Source of the DNA: Desmodesmus armatus
Taxonomy: Eukaryota > Chlorophyta > Chlorophyceae > Sphaeropleales > Scenedesmaceae
Direction: 5' to 3'
NCBI GenBank assembly: GCA_007449985.2
Contig: VIIQ02000638.1
Span: 62,001-126,000, forward strand
Length of the DNA: 64,000 bases
The notes under the pieces are model-generated. The model was given only the letters and a program-made list of their open reading frames with translations. It was not told the origin of the DNA and made no database searches. The first letter of the stretch is position 1. Each line of letters opens with the position of its first letter. Below, in pieces: positions 24,101 to 36,857 of the stretch. The position numbers were made by a program, and so were the translations under genes.

Positions 24101-27100
24101 AGTTGATAATCGGGCTAACTGCATGAATGACGATGAACTTGACCGCCGTGTACCACACGGCCGGGGCCGGTAGGCCTTGCTGGCTGTGCTGCGAGTTTTC
24201 ACTGCTGTTCGCAGCATCAGCATGCTGCGTTGTTGCCACGGCGTGGATGTTGCGCTGCCCCTCCTGCTACTTGGACGACTTTTCCACTTGCAATTGCTGC
24301 TGTGCTGCACCTGTCAATTGTGGCACTTCCCACAGGCTCTACACAGTCACTGTCACCACCTCAGCCGCCCTGCTGGTCGCAGCCATCGTCTGGGCCCCCG
24401 CCATTTCCCCCAGCGCCGTCCACGACAACGCATTTGGTGACATCATCATCATCCCCCGCAAGGGCCATGACACATGGACACCCGACGCCTTGGGAGGTTA
24501 CCTCCAAGATGCAGAGTACTACTTCAAAGTCATGGGCCTCTCAGCCCTCATGGGTCACACAGTCAAGCTGGCGCTGCTGTCCAACCTCTCACCGCCAGCA
24601 CCAGGATCCAAGGGTGTGGTTGTGAATCCTGCAGTGTGGTGGCGCCAGGTGGTGCTGTCGGTGCTGGGCCTACTGCTGCTGGCGTTTGTGATCGGCAGCT
24701 ACACCATGAGCTTCTTTGTTCTCAGGAGTTCGCTGCAGATTCTGGAGGCACACATGTGAGTGCTTGTAGCTGCACAACCACTGGCCTGATGCAGCACGTG
24801 CTGGCAGATCACCATGCATGCCATGGTACACATTTCCCAGGTGTTTGCATGCCGCCTGGTTTGCACAGGGCCCCTGAAACTGTGCTAACTTAATTTTGAG
24901 ACCAACTTTCTTGTTCAGTTAGAGGCTGCCAGAATCCTGGACACTGCTGAAGCCTTCGGCTTTTGCTGCTGTTGTGTACATATGTGTGCAGGTACCTGCT
25001 TGTTGTCATGCTGGCCAACTTTGGAGCTGCAATCGGTTTCTACATCCACTACACCTTCCGGCACCGCCCTCCCCTCACTTCCGAGGCTGCCAACCACGCA
25101 GCAAGACACTCCAAGCCCCCACCTCAGCCACCATCCTCTCTGTCAAGCCTCAAGGTTACTGCCTCGAAGATCTTTTCCAGGAAACGCAGCGTCAAACAGA
25201 GCAGATCCCTCTCAGATGATGCGAGCCCAGCGGGCATTGCAGCACATGACAGCTCAGAGAAAGATACCACAGCAGGCCCCGACCAGACAGCAGACTCTGC
25301 AGATGGTGCAGCAGTGGTTGCCGGCCCTGGCAAGGGCGAGGGTAAGGGTGCCGGCAGTGAGGCAAAGCTGTCAGTGGGCCAGCGCATCAGCAGTTTGGGC
25401 GGCAGGCTTGCTGCCAAGATACGTGGAGACATCTGGGAGGATGAAAACTTCAGGTGGGTGCATAGTGGACGGAAGACTTGGACTAGCTAGCACCTAACTG
25501 GACAGTCCACGTGCGGGCCACTTCATTTCTTGGCAGTCAGGCAATGCAGGCACATTTGGCACGTTGCTCTGCTAGCATGCTGGCCCCCTTTGGCCATATG
25601 GCCCATTGATATGCATGCCAATCACTGTCGCCTGTTGGTTCAAAGAAATGAATCTGCCTGCACTGCAGGTACTCCTCATGGGTGTTGACTCCAGTGTGGC
25701 TCACACTCCTGCTGATGATGTTTTGGTGGCTTACTGGAGGTGAGGGGGTTGACTGACTTGTGCGGGTGATCTCAATTGCCTACTCAAATGCGAAGAGGAA
25801 GGGTGCTAATATATGTGACAAGCCCCCATGAGCAGATCTGCTCGCTGGCTAGTGCCGGGGAAGAGGGTTAACCCCCTGCAATATTGGTATTGGTATTGGT
25901 TGGATAGTCCAAATGGCAGCAACAGACCTGCCACTGGGTTGACAGTGGAGCTTGCTGTCAGTGGCACTAACCCCTCCCAGGCATGTGCAGTACTACTGCG
26001 TACGGTACGTTGCACAGCTTGATCTGGTCAGGTGCTTCAAGACCACGATATTTGCTCAGCATCCGAGGTCACTTCAACTTGACGGTTGGATTGGTACTGT
26101 CCTGGCCAACATTGCTGTGTGCTGTGCTGTGCTGTGCTGTGCTGCAGTGTGCCGGGCTGGCTTGATTGTGGACTGCCTACAGGACCCAGCCACCTGCTCA
26201 GGCGGAGTTCTTCCCTTCACGACACCCGTGTCAGAGGTGCAGATGCAGGTGTGGACTCTGAAGCCAACTTTTTGCAGATCATACTTCAAAGCAGCTACAA
26301 GCAGCATGCCGCGATAGTATTGCCAACTGGTTCTCTTCTTGCTCAGTCATGTGACGTATGCTAGTGCTGGGCACCGGGCCACCCAGCGGCGCTATCAAGC
26401 GGTGCTGTGTTGTGTTGTGCAATCGTGAGTTTTGCTGTGCATGAATCTGGAATGTGTGTGCGCAGGCTCAGGACCTGCTGTCAAGTGGCAAAGAGGCTGC
26501 CAGGTATGCCCAGGCAAGCGCAGTGCTGATGAACCAGGCTGTGGCCAAGGCAGAATCAACTGTCAGGATGGCCTCACAGGGGTGAGTACTGACCTACAGC
26601 AGTACCGCACAGCAGCCTGCCGTGGTGATGGCATCCAGGCAGTCTGCCAAAGGCAGTGCCACCTGAAGGACCATATCAGCAATTTAGCAGGGCACTTAGA
26701 GCATGTCTGCAGGCACCGTGCCCCGGGCGGCTCATAACACATGGTAGCTTTGGGGTTTTTGCAGAGCAACCTCATAAGCTGGGTTCCTTGCAAATGAGCT
26801 TAACGTCAGTGAATTACTGGCCACCTCTGCACTCTGCAACACTGGCGTCACTGGCGCTGCCAATGGCATTGTGTAAGTGACTGCAGAGCGATTCCTGCTG
26901 CTGACACTTTTTGCACTCAACATGAACATTCAGCTCCCATGCTTTTTTGGTCCGGGCACTGGGCACCTCCTGGTGTAGGGGTGTTAGGCGATCTCATTGG
27001 TGAGGCTTTGCCTCAGGCCCCTGGCAGTTGGGTTCGCCTGATTGCGCTGTGTGTGGCCAGCCAGTGGGACCACGCCCTCCCTGGTAAAAAAAACATTCAG

Positions 27101-30100
27101 CTCAACCAACTTGGTTCAGCACACAGTCTGGCTGCAGCCTGCCAGACAGGTCACTGTGCCACGGTATGTGCAGGAACCGCTGCACTGAAGCAGTGCTCAC
27201 TGGCAACTTGCCCTAAGTTTTGCATCGATTGCGTGGCACCTTGCAGGTTGAATGGTTCTCTGCCGCTGCAGCTTACGCTACTGAAGGAGATCAACAAGAT
27301 TGACACCATGCTGGACAACAGGTAAAGTACGGCTGGCTGGACAATGCATTTGCTGCACTCGGCATGCAAGATTGACAGTCCAAGTGTGCGACTCGCAGGT
27401 ACAATATGCACCGCACACACACATGAGTAGCGGCACACACACTGACTTATGATTGAGTCAGGCTCACTGGCTATAACCATAACCATCATTATGGTTTGTA
27501 ACTGGTACCGTACCAGTGAGTGCTTGCACATACAGAGCATGCTGACAAACAAGTTTTGCAGTATTAGTGCATAAAAACAACAACAGAAAAAGCCATGTGT
27601 GCCGCACATGGTGAGAAGGTTTGTATTGTGCAATCAGCGGATGATCATCATGGCATTCCTGTGACTGCTGTGCGTGCACAGTGTGAAGGAGGCAGAGGAA
27701 GCTGCCAGGAACATGACCAACATGGAGGATCAGGGACGGAAGATTCTGGCTGATGCAGAACATGTAAGTTCATCAAGGTCCAGATCCATTGTAACACCCC
27801 CCCCCCCCCCAAATTGGCAGGCTGGCTACTTTGGGGTTGCTTGCCTTCAGTCTCCATATTGGATGCCAACTTATTTTCATAGTGTACCCTGTCTTCCGAC
27901 TCTACCGCACTGCTAGCAGCATGCATCAATGAAGCTGCGTACTGTCACTTTCCACACTGTGGTTTAAACTAGAGGAACACGGGTGGGTGATAGATTTGGC
28001 ACTGGTGACAGAGACAGGGACAGCTGCAAAGCAACCTATCCCGCTGGTTTGCTTCTCATACTCGAAGTTCATTTTCCTTCCCTATTGTGCAGGTGGGACG
28101 CTGGCTGGGCTACACCACTGCCGTTTTCTTTGCGTTTGTGTCCCTGTACCAAATTGTGAAGACCTTCAAGCGTGTGCTGCTGTTCAAGGCCTACATGCAC
28201 AAGACCCTGTCGGAGCAAGACGAGATGGTCGATGTCTTGGAAAGCCGGCAAAGCACAAGTGCCCGCATGCTTGCGCGCGTCATGTCCACCATGCGACAAA
28301 CCAGCAGCCACAGCGACATCGGAGAGCCTTCAGTACCTGTGCAGGATGCAGGCGGCAGCACTAATCCACTCAGTGCTTTTGAGTTAGCAGCGGCAAGCTC
28401 AAGCACCGTGCGTGTGAGAAGGGTTTTCAGTCGGTCGCCTACGCTCATAATGCCAGTGCCAGAAAACCGTGCTGCGTCAGGCAAGCCGTTCCACGCGGTT
28501 CAGCTGCCGAGCCGGAACATTTCCCCATCAGGCAAGGAGCTCGGAACACAGCTGCCGCGCACCACTGGTTCCTCTGGAAGCAACAGGAGCTTCAAGAGGA
28601 CTTCCAGCATCCATGCACAGGATGGAGTTGCACTCACCAGCGGCCTAAGGATCAAGGAGGAGCGGGAGAACAGCCTGTGTGTCTCCATTGCTCAGGACAT
28701 CCAGAGGTTAGAGGTGAGTGCATCAGCTCAGGGTTTAATGAACACAGGCACTGCATGCACTGCCAGATGATCGTGACTGTGCGCTCATGTTTTGAGTACC
28801 ATGTCTGAGGGACTGAGGGGCCCCAGCTGAGCTGCGCCACGTGGCGCACTGTCACGTGCACGCAGTGCCCTGCCCCTGGCCTAGGCAGTAGAAGGGGCCA
28901 GGCGTGGCATCAGGCATGCATGCATCATACACCGATGAGCGCAGGACAACACTGAACCAACTCAGTTCTATCAACGGCTTGGCATGCTGGGATGCGATCC
29001 TGCAGAACAGGTTGGTGAACCCATAGCACTCACAGGCTGACAAGCTCGGCGTGCTTGGTCGACCGTCAATGTGCTTTTGTGTCGGTCCTTGTGCTTCATT
29101 TGCTGCAGGCTGACATGGCCCGCTTTCACGCCGGAAAGGGCTTGTTCGACCGACGCTTGGTAGGCTTGGTAGGCTTCGTTACTAACTTCGCCCTTAGTTA
29201 CGCACCTGCTGCTAAGCCGGCTATCAAGGGCGCGACAGCAACCAAGGGCGGACAAGGTTATGCAGGGTTGGTTGAGTATGGCTTGGTCGTCCTGTAGCCC
29301 TTGGTCGAGCGACAGATTACCAGGTTGCTAGAGGGCGACAAGGCTTGGCTCACTTACACGAAGCCCCAAAACACTCCAAAGCAGCACGAGACACACAGGT
29401 TTGGCCTCAGAAACGATTTTGAAGCGCTTCAGATGCGTGATAAGGCCTGATGGGCAGTGAATTGATGTGGGAGGGCCTGTCGCAGCTACGTTTGAATCAG
29501 ACAGCTGTAGTTGTGTGAACCTCTGGTCGATGGTTGAACGAACACATTTCATAGGGCAAAAGATGTTTTACAAAACGAGAACTCCTTCACCGTCGAACGC
29601 GATACGTACAGCCAACGACAGCCAGCGGCAGGAGATCACCATGTTGCTGGAAGCGGATGTCTCCACAGCCCCGACTCAACAGTGTATGAAACGAATATGG
29701 GAACTGTTCCATTTACGTTATCGACGGCAGGCGGCTCCAGGCGGCTAACCAGAGGACTGAGGGCAGAGGTGTGCTGATAGATCTGACAGTTGACAGGTAC
29801 AGTGAAGGCATCCTGCCTGTGGTCGTGTGTTACGGTGCCGCTACAGTCTGGTATACTTAACGTCGGATGTTGATCATCTTTGTGCAGCCCTCCGACCAGA
29901 GACTGGGCAGTGTTGTGAGCAGTGACACGTGCACCACCCTTGCCACTGCTTCCCATCGTGAGTCTGAAGTTGAGACTTGCTGTTTGTGTAGTCGTGCATG
30001 AATCGGCATTGATGATACATTGAAGCTGTGGTGCGACAGATCACCCCTGATCGTGTGCTGGGGCTTTGCTAACTCCACAGCACTGGCAGTCAGGAGAGCA

Positions 30101-33100
30101 GGGGACAACAGTGCAGACTACACTTATGATGTTTACTGCACACCAAATAGCACTTTAGGAACTGAGACGCACTATTCTGTTCCTGAACCACCTACAGGCA
30201 TGCAGAAGGTTTGATCTGGAGTGTCCTGACCCAACTCCAGCACTGCAAACTGTGCAGCGTGAACAGCACCACCACTGCCCGCAACCCAGCCAAAGACACC
30301 AACATCGCAGGCAATGTGGCGATGGACAGGTGAGCACACTGATTGCACTGCCTGGGCAACTGACAGGTGTGCTGTCTGCCTGTTTAAGCGCTGCTTACCA
30401 GCCAAGCAGCAGGTCACCTCAGCCTGCAGCAGTCACTGCAGCGGCTGCACACTTTGTGTTGACACAGCAGCAGCAGCAGCAGCACTGCACAACAGCATCT
30501 CAAGTAGGCAAGCACCAGTGCTGGGAGGCAGCAGGTGCGGTTGTCTTGCGTCCCCCTGAACGTAGGCTTGTGGAGGGCCCCCAAGCATGCTGGTTGCATC
30601 TGCTACACAGGATCACATTGCCCACTGCAAATCCTTCTTCATGTGTCCGCATTCTGCAGGTCCTGAGAGAGCAGCATGAGGAGCACTGGCAGCTGATCAT
30701 CAGAGCATCTGAGAACGTAGTGTCACACATTGGAGCAGGTTGAGCTGCGAGGCAGCTGCTCAGCAGGCGCCTGTCGGCGGTCATGGGGGTGTTGCATCTT
30801 TGTTTATGATAGCTGCTACAGCTCAGATGTGCTGTTTGTCAGGACGTTGCTGGTGTGCACAGGCATCTTGGTGGCACACATCAGCTGTTTGTAACGGCAA
30901 TCGGATCATATGGCACATGCATTGGTGCCCAAAAAGCATCGTCTGGTGCTGGCACGAAGGGCTTAACTGTGTGCTGCGCTGTGGCTGCACATGCGTTGAT
31001 TAACAAGCCTTATTTATGACATTTACAAAGGCTTGATTGCGAAGGCTTGTTCGACTAGGCTTGGTTGTTCGCGCCCTATCAAGATCGGCGACCTACTAAG
31101 CCCGAACGAAGGCCTAGTATGGCCTACCTTAGTAGAGCCTTGTTTTCGCCCCTCGTAACCAAGGCTAACATCCTGATTTAAACAAGCCCTCTGCGGCACA
31201 GTGTTTGGCATTGGCGCGTCCACTGCTCTGTTTGGTGTGATGGCCAGCGTCATGTGGTAAGTGTGAGCGGCGGCTTGATTCATTAGCCTAATGGTGTGAC
31301 ACCAGTCGGAGTCCGTCACTGACGAAGCACAGTCATGTGTGCGACACAATTAAGATGATTTTGTGCTTATGTGACGGTGCCACCAGGACGGTCCTGGACC
31401 AGCCCTTCTGGTTGCTTCACAGACACTGGCATGAAGCCCTAGGTCAGGGTTGCTTCGCAAAGACATGCATTGCCAATCACCCGGCGGGGTGGTGCCTGCG
31501 CCTGCCCTGCGCCAATTGAGCGTGTGTTGCAGGTGGTACCCAGACGTCTCGTTGCAAAGGCATGTATTTGACCCGACATGCTTGTGCGCTCTTGCCGCCG
31601 CCCTGCAGGATTCAGATTCGCATCATCGGCCTTGTGCTGACGTTTGTGTTCACACTCATCTGCCACCCATGGGTGTGGAAGGCAACATGGGACAGCAAGT
31701 AAGTGGCCCTTGAGACGAGCTATGCAGGGTTGTTTACATATACAGTTTACAGTTACAGTAATTGGCTCAGCGAAAGAGCTGAGTCACCCACAGGGGAGCC
31801 AGAGGCTCATGGGTCATAGTGGTCGCCACACAATTACATCAGACTCATTGCAACCAATTGTGGTGGGTACAGCTGCCAGCCTACAATGCATTGCATGGCA
31901 GCTTTGAAATGCGTGTGGGCTGCTGGCCACGAGTCATGATAATGTGAGCCGTCAATACACCCACACTAAGTGACATCTGTACAGTTGGCTTTTGAGGACG
32001 TCCTCATGTCGACATGTGAGGTGCAGGTGCACATTGCTGGCATCAGCAGCAGCACAACATGCACAAATTTCGAGCCCCTCAGCCTGAGGAGCTGGCGGCC
32101 GGCTACTGGACTACCTAAACCCCAACCCCTAAACCCTAAACCCTAACCCCTAAACCCTAAACCCTTGCAGTGCAGCCCACTCAGCAGGTTCTGGGTTGTG
32201 TTGCTGCAGGCTGTGGATCCCAGTGATTATCATCATCGGGATCTTGATCTTCAACATGCTCATTGTCAACAGATACATTGGCTGCTGCCTGCTTTCAGAT
32301 GGCACACACATCAAGCACAAAGGTGATTGTTACGTCTACAGCACACCGTTCCTTAGTGTTTGGGTTTCACTCGTACAATGTCAGCCTGATGCCAAAGTGT
32401 TGCACTACATACATTCTTCCAAGAATTTGAGCCTGGGTTGACAGGCAGGCGTCAGTCATCATGCCCTTGGAGCGGCGTAGTCACAAGACACTTCAGAAGC
32501 TTGAAACAGCCTTGAGACTGGGATAAAGCCGAGTCAGTTTCTTTGAATGATGTTGCTGCGTGGATGCGTACTTCAGCACAGCCTTCCTCACCGCCCCATG
32601 CTGCAGGTTCCTGGATGACGTTCTACCTGATGTTCCAGTTCACCTACATGGTGATGGGCACCCTGTACGCCACCTGGCGTGTGGTGCTGGCCATTGTCTG
32701 CATTCTGCTATTTGCTGTGGCAGCACTCGACAGGTCACTCATGGCTATGTTCAAGGTGAGTGCAGACATAGGCACAGCTTCAAACTGTACACAGGCTCTG
32801 CATATGCAGCGCTGCTGTTTGCACAGCTGGTGGTGTCAAGGACTCCTTGTTACTAATAATGAAGAAAATAATATTGAGGATAATCATAATGAATAATGAG
32901 AATAATTACATTTATAATAGTAATGAATAATAAGAATGATTGCCATCGCTCACCCTAAGGCTGTCCAGCAGGCTGCTGTTTCATGCAGACCAGCACACCT
33001 GCTGCCAGCTAGCAGCTTATCTGCTGCCTTGAGTCAACCTTTTACAATTTCTGAAAAACCTGTCACTGATGCTTTTCACTGGTTTTGAGCTTTCAGTGAT

Positions 33101-33482
33101 ACCAGTCTGCTGGCAGCATGACTCAGTCATGCAAGTTGCATCTTGGTCATAGAATGGCAGGTGCCACAGTGTCTGATTGTGGCACACCCTGTGTTGTATG
33201 TCTGCTGTTGCACAGATGTTGGATGGTCCCTACATTGCCTTTGTTGCGTCAGTGAAGCTTGAGGGTGCCTACCTTGCCATCAGCCAGAGGGACGTTGAGG
33301 CAGAGGCTGAGGCAGACAGGGCCAGGAAGATACAGGAGGAACTGGAAGAAGAGAAGAAAGATCGGGAGGAGTCTGAGCAGGAGGGTGCAGAGAAAACAGA
33401 AGAGAGCGTGCAGCAGGAGCATCAAGGTTTGGGTGAGAAGCTGTCGCAGTTGGAGAAGGGAGGGGCTACTCAGCAGGTGTAA
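21138..33482 (+). CDS. Polytopic membrane protein paralog A (STRA6-like C-terminus), exon 13 interrupted by a transposon
   Basis: Seventeen exons: 21138-21284, 21620-21802, 22388-23259, 23713-23874, 24336-24755, 24992-25453, 25669-25739, 26148-26248, 26466-26581, 27247-27321, 27682-27763, 28093-28713, 29109-29126 plus 31207-31256, 31609-31698, 32210-32322, 32607-32755, 33216-33482. Without the insert they give 1332 residues. Order: signal peptide (LLVLLLVSVSLAAS); an ectodomain of about 300 residues with several N-x-S/T sites; about ten TM helices, the first VQIMCVVAMVMMGVVVVV; a Cys-bearing segment CLQDPATC and coiled-coil-like exons 9-11; a Ser-rich cytosolic domain (exon 12); an acidic coiled-coil tail. 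The C-terminal pattern WRV-DRSL-LDGPY-VKLEG resembles the end of STRA6 retinol transporters. This is a weak cue, and function is otherwise unknown. As it stands, translation stops inside the insert at about 29295 unless the element is spliced out. Later exons are intact, implying recent insertion. Confidence 0.8.
29127..31203 (+). mobile_element. CACTA (EnSpm)-type DNA transposon, non-autonomous, inside exon 13 of paralog A
   Basis: The 2077-bp insert is flanked by TTT on both sides (29124-29126, 31204-31206) and interrupts an exon that is continuous in paralog B. Its ends read CAC at the left and GTG at the right. The terminal inverted repeats match near the tips: GCCGGAAAGGGCTTGTT on the left against GCCGCAGAGGGCTTGTT on the right. 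Inside each end are repeated subterminal motifs (GGCTTGTTCG, AGGCTTGGT). CAC/GTG ends, 3-bp duplication and subterminal repeats are hallmarks of CACTA elements. I see no transposase. Two exon-like blocks with splice sites (about 30197-30330 and 30660-30737) could be captured host sequence. Which strand is sense is not determined. Confidence 0.82.
32114..32164 (+). repeat. Interstitial telomere-like tract (CCCTAAA)n in paralog A intron 14
   Basis: About seven units of CCCTAAA/CCCCTAAA lie 46 bp upstream of exon 15. Paralog B has no such tract at the same place. The unit matches the TTTAGGG telomere of many green algae. Confidence 0.9.
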
Positions 33483-34832
33483 AGCGTGCAACCAGCTTTG
33501 GTGCATGTTTCTTTTAGCAGGGCCATTAGTGAGTGGCGGTCCGACCGCAAGTTGCGGTGTGCCATGTGTGGAGTGTCGGTGTGGTTTACTTGCTTGATTG
33601 GCAAGTATGTGTTATGAAGGCACAACTGTGAGCGGATCATGGCCCCACCTTCTTCCCTTTCTTTCTTGCCAATTGGCAATTGAAGGTTTGTGTGTTTGAT
33701 TGTACATCATGTGCTACAGGCCCTCCAATTAACAACACCCAGCACTGTTCGCTGTGTGTCTGTGTACCGCATGGCGGTTCTTTGCGCTTTGACACATGTC
33801 ACTCCTAGTTACGGTTTTACTAGCGCATGCTTGCAGGTGGCTGCCTTGAAGTGTGTGTCACTTTGAATGGCATGCAGACATGCATTGCTGGCTGGGTGTT
33901 GGTGATGCCATGTGCATGCCATCTGCAACTTGGCAAATTGGGTCCAACGCCAATGTTAGGGCAGCTAAGCAGCAGGTTGCCATCCGAAAGATGCCTCATG
34001 GGATGCCTGATAAGCGATGCGGAGGGCTTGTGCAATACGATTGTATTCAGATTCTCAGATGAGTCATCCGATGTTTATTCCGATGCATTCTACGATGCTG
34101 ATGTTCCTTCAAGTTGAGCCTTGTGGGCTCCCTACGGGGGCTCCCTACGGGGTGTTCAGGCTCTGCCTGGACCATGTAACAGTGAAAGTAACAGCATTGT
34201 GTGCAGTCAGGCATCCCACCATTCCTCTTTTTCTACATCTTAAAGTGGCATCACTTTGTGATGTGTGGCCATGCATATCATGTTGCAGGCTATCATGGAA
34301 CTTTCTGGGCACATGTAACAGGCACCACCGGTGGGCGGTTGTTTTGCAAAACCGAAGGTTGGTTTCAAAATTTGGCTGTGCCTGGTTTGTATCTTTTGGA
34401 CGTATCATACGGCGTATGTATCACAGCCAGTGTGACAGTGTGACAGTGCCGTCACGGGCCTGGCAGGCACACGTGCCTGGCCGGCACACTCCTAGTGAAC
34501 CTGTTTGCGCTGGCAGGGGTGTGACATGTCAACTACCCCATTGATACAATGTGCGTGCAGCTTCAACCTCAGTCTGCTGCACCTGGTACAGCAGTGACTT
34601 AGTGGCACATGCACATGACACACCGCGGTACCAAGCCGCTCAAACAATCAGCGAAGAACACAAATGTGCACATAACCGACTGATTCCGCACACTGAATCC
34701 TCACATCGAGGTGCATCTTGCTTCCTTTCTTTAGCCACGCATCATCATGCAAAATGTGCATTGTGCCCTCACATGTGTCACGCATGTGGCATGCACCACA
34801 CACCGCAATATGCGGGCAGCTGCAAAGAAACT
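33483..34832. other. Intergenic: 3' ends of paralog A and gene C converge
   Basis: No gene is recognised. A TGTAA lies at 34175-34179. A short direct repeat (GGGCTCCCTACGG, at 34127 and 34138) precedes it. Confidence 0.35.
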
Positions 34833-36539
34833 CTAGATGCCAGACCACTTTTTGCTGGACTCCTCAAGCGGTGTTGGCTTCTCAGGTTTGCACCTGCCAC
34901 TCCAATATTTCCCATTTTTGCTCAACTCATACATGCGATCCCTCCTATCAGCCAGCCAGGCACCCATCCTGCCAAAACCGCTTTCTTGTGTAATGACCTG
35001 CACGTCTGTCATGCTGAAGGTCAGCATGCTGCCCAGGGAGTGCTGAAGCGCCCACTTCAGCTTGCTCTGTTCGCAGTCCTGCTTGATCACACCACACTCT
35101 GGGTGGGCCATCTTCAGGCTGTCATCTGTGAGCAACTTGTCTCCGTATACCGCCTTTGCTGCTTGGCGGATGGTTTGGGAGTCTGAGTTGAGAAACCAGA
35201 TGACCTTCTGGCCTGAGGTTGCGAACGCGGCTTCAAGGCGCTCCGCACACCTGAAGAAGTGGGCGCTGCCTTGCAGGACGTCCTGTGGTGCTTGCTGCTG
35301 CACAGCGCCATGTGCCTCTTTCTCAATGACCTTGTCACCAGACCTGACCTGGATGCCGAGACGCAGCACACCTACACATGCATAGCATGCCACAATGTTC
35401 TCGTCAACCTGCGCGCCCTTGAATGATGATGGTTAGCTTGGTCCAAGCACACTACCTGTTGACATGCCATGTGATGATCGCCATGAACCCAGTCCGGTTA
35501 CGGTTACTGTGACAACCAGCCTAACACCTTACATCAGCATCGTCTACAGTGACACATGGGCCCATGTGTCCCTCAATGCTGCAATGCAAGGGACTCAAAC
35601 CAGGGTTTGTTGGCATGGGACTAGCGCGTTCGCCTCACCTGGCTCACTCAGCAAATCCCAGAACTGTTGGTAGTACTGCTGCACTGCAGCCACCGGCGAG
35701 CAGAAGAAGAAAAACCCACACATGAAGGCATCTGCCGCTGGCACGCCCATTGCTTGGAATCGCTGCCTGTATTGCTGCTCATTAGCTAACGCGTATGTGC
35801 GCCCTCTGTTGGTCGTGACCAGGAGGTAGGCAGAATCATGCTTCGATGGCGCGTAGACGACTGTCTCGTGGGTTTTGGAACCTTTGTTGTGGAGCAGCAA
35901 TGCTTGGAAGCTGCTGCGATCATAGATCTTCGGCAGCCGCTGCGTGACATCCACTTTGGCTGTGGCACCCTTCTTCATGTCTTTCGGCCTTAGGAGCTTG
36001 ACGGCATCCTGCTGCACCACTGCCGGTGTTTGCGTCCAGTTGAACATGCATGTATCGCACACGTCCGACAGACCGGGATCCCCAGGGTATGTGACTACAG
36101 ACATGGCTCTGTCTGTGAGGACTGCATTCCATAGGAGCGTCATAGTACCGACCAGCTTGTCGGCAAGACCAGAGCCTGCTGTGACAGAGACCAGGTAGCG
36201 GGGCTCTGTGCTGCCTTCCAGGATGTCATGGTGCAATGCCGCATACTGCTGCACCCAGTCTGCCTTGCAGCGCTTTGCCTGGGGAAAGTATTTCAGGGTG
36301 ACGTTCGGTAAATGATGATCTGCGACTGCTGCTGAGTTGCCTTTGTGTGTTACTGCCTTCGCTGCCTTCCTATGCCTCTGCTGCTGCTGCTCCTGCTCTG
36401 CATATGGCCTCGTAAAAACTGCATCCACATTGCTGCCACGGTGCTGAGGGAAACTGTGGATCGTGTATATAACGCAGAAAGGCACAAAGAGCGACAGGCG
36501 AAGCAGACTAGTGGCGTGGAACGCCGCTAGTTTGTGCAT
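34833..36539 (-). CDS. Fucosyltransferase-like type II membrane protein (gene C)
   Basis: Two exons (36539-35639 and 35371-34833) join in phase to 479 residues. There is an N-terminal signal anchor (LLRLSLFVPFCVIYTIH), a Gln-rich stem (EQEQQQQRH) and a luminal domain. The first half has RCKADWVQQYAALHHD then YLVSVTAGSGLADKLVG and AVLTDRAMSV. This corresponds to the GLG(D/N)R...LLTDR region of GT37-type (plant FUT1) fucosyltransferases, but with GLADKL in place of GLGDR. Exon 2 opens with LRLGIQVRSGDK, like the GDP-fucose-binding R motif, and later has VIWFLNSDSQTIRQAAK and QESGFGRMGAWLADRR. By homology it would act in the Golgi on glycans; substrate unknown. It is about 90% alike to gene D over many segments, including the intron. 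An alternative is another GT-B family of the fucosyltransferase superfamily. Confidence 0.6.
35551..35570. repeat. 20-bp perfect palindrome in the intron of gene C
   Basis: GACACATGGGCCCATGTGTC is fully self-complementary and is kept unchanged in the intron of the inverted paralog D (42571-42590). Confidence 0.9.
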
Positions 36540-36857
36540 GGTACGTTGCCAGAAAGAACCCTCGATCATCTATATGGATAATATATTGCTATATAGAAAG
36601 TGGCCTTTGCGTCTGTGAGGTCGCTGGGCAAGTTCCGCATTCGTTGCCTCGTTGCGTCCGACATTCGTTGCCTCGTTGTCACTCAACAGCACAACAGCTT
36701 TTAAAAAAAAACACGCGGGAGTGCGCTAAACGAGTTTATTTTTTAAATAAATCCACTGAATCCTTCTTAGCATTGGTTGCGAGTCAGCTTACCAGTGAGA
36801 CAGGCCTCTACGTGTGGGGTGCTGGCCGAGTTTCCCGTCATACAGCTGGCACGTACA
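36540..36857. promoter_or_regulatory. Bidirectional upstream region between genes C and E
   Basis: These 318 bp separate divergent starts. The motif CATTCGTTGCCTCGTTG occurs twice (about 36637 and 36662), followed by TCACTCAACAG. The same block occurs in opposite orientation between F and D (about 41437-41491), so it has been retained in both copies of the inverted duplication. Confidence 0.55.
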
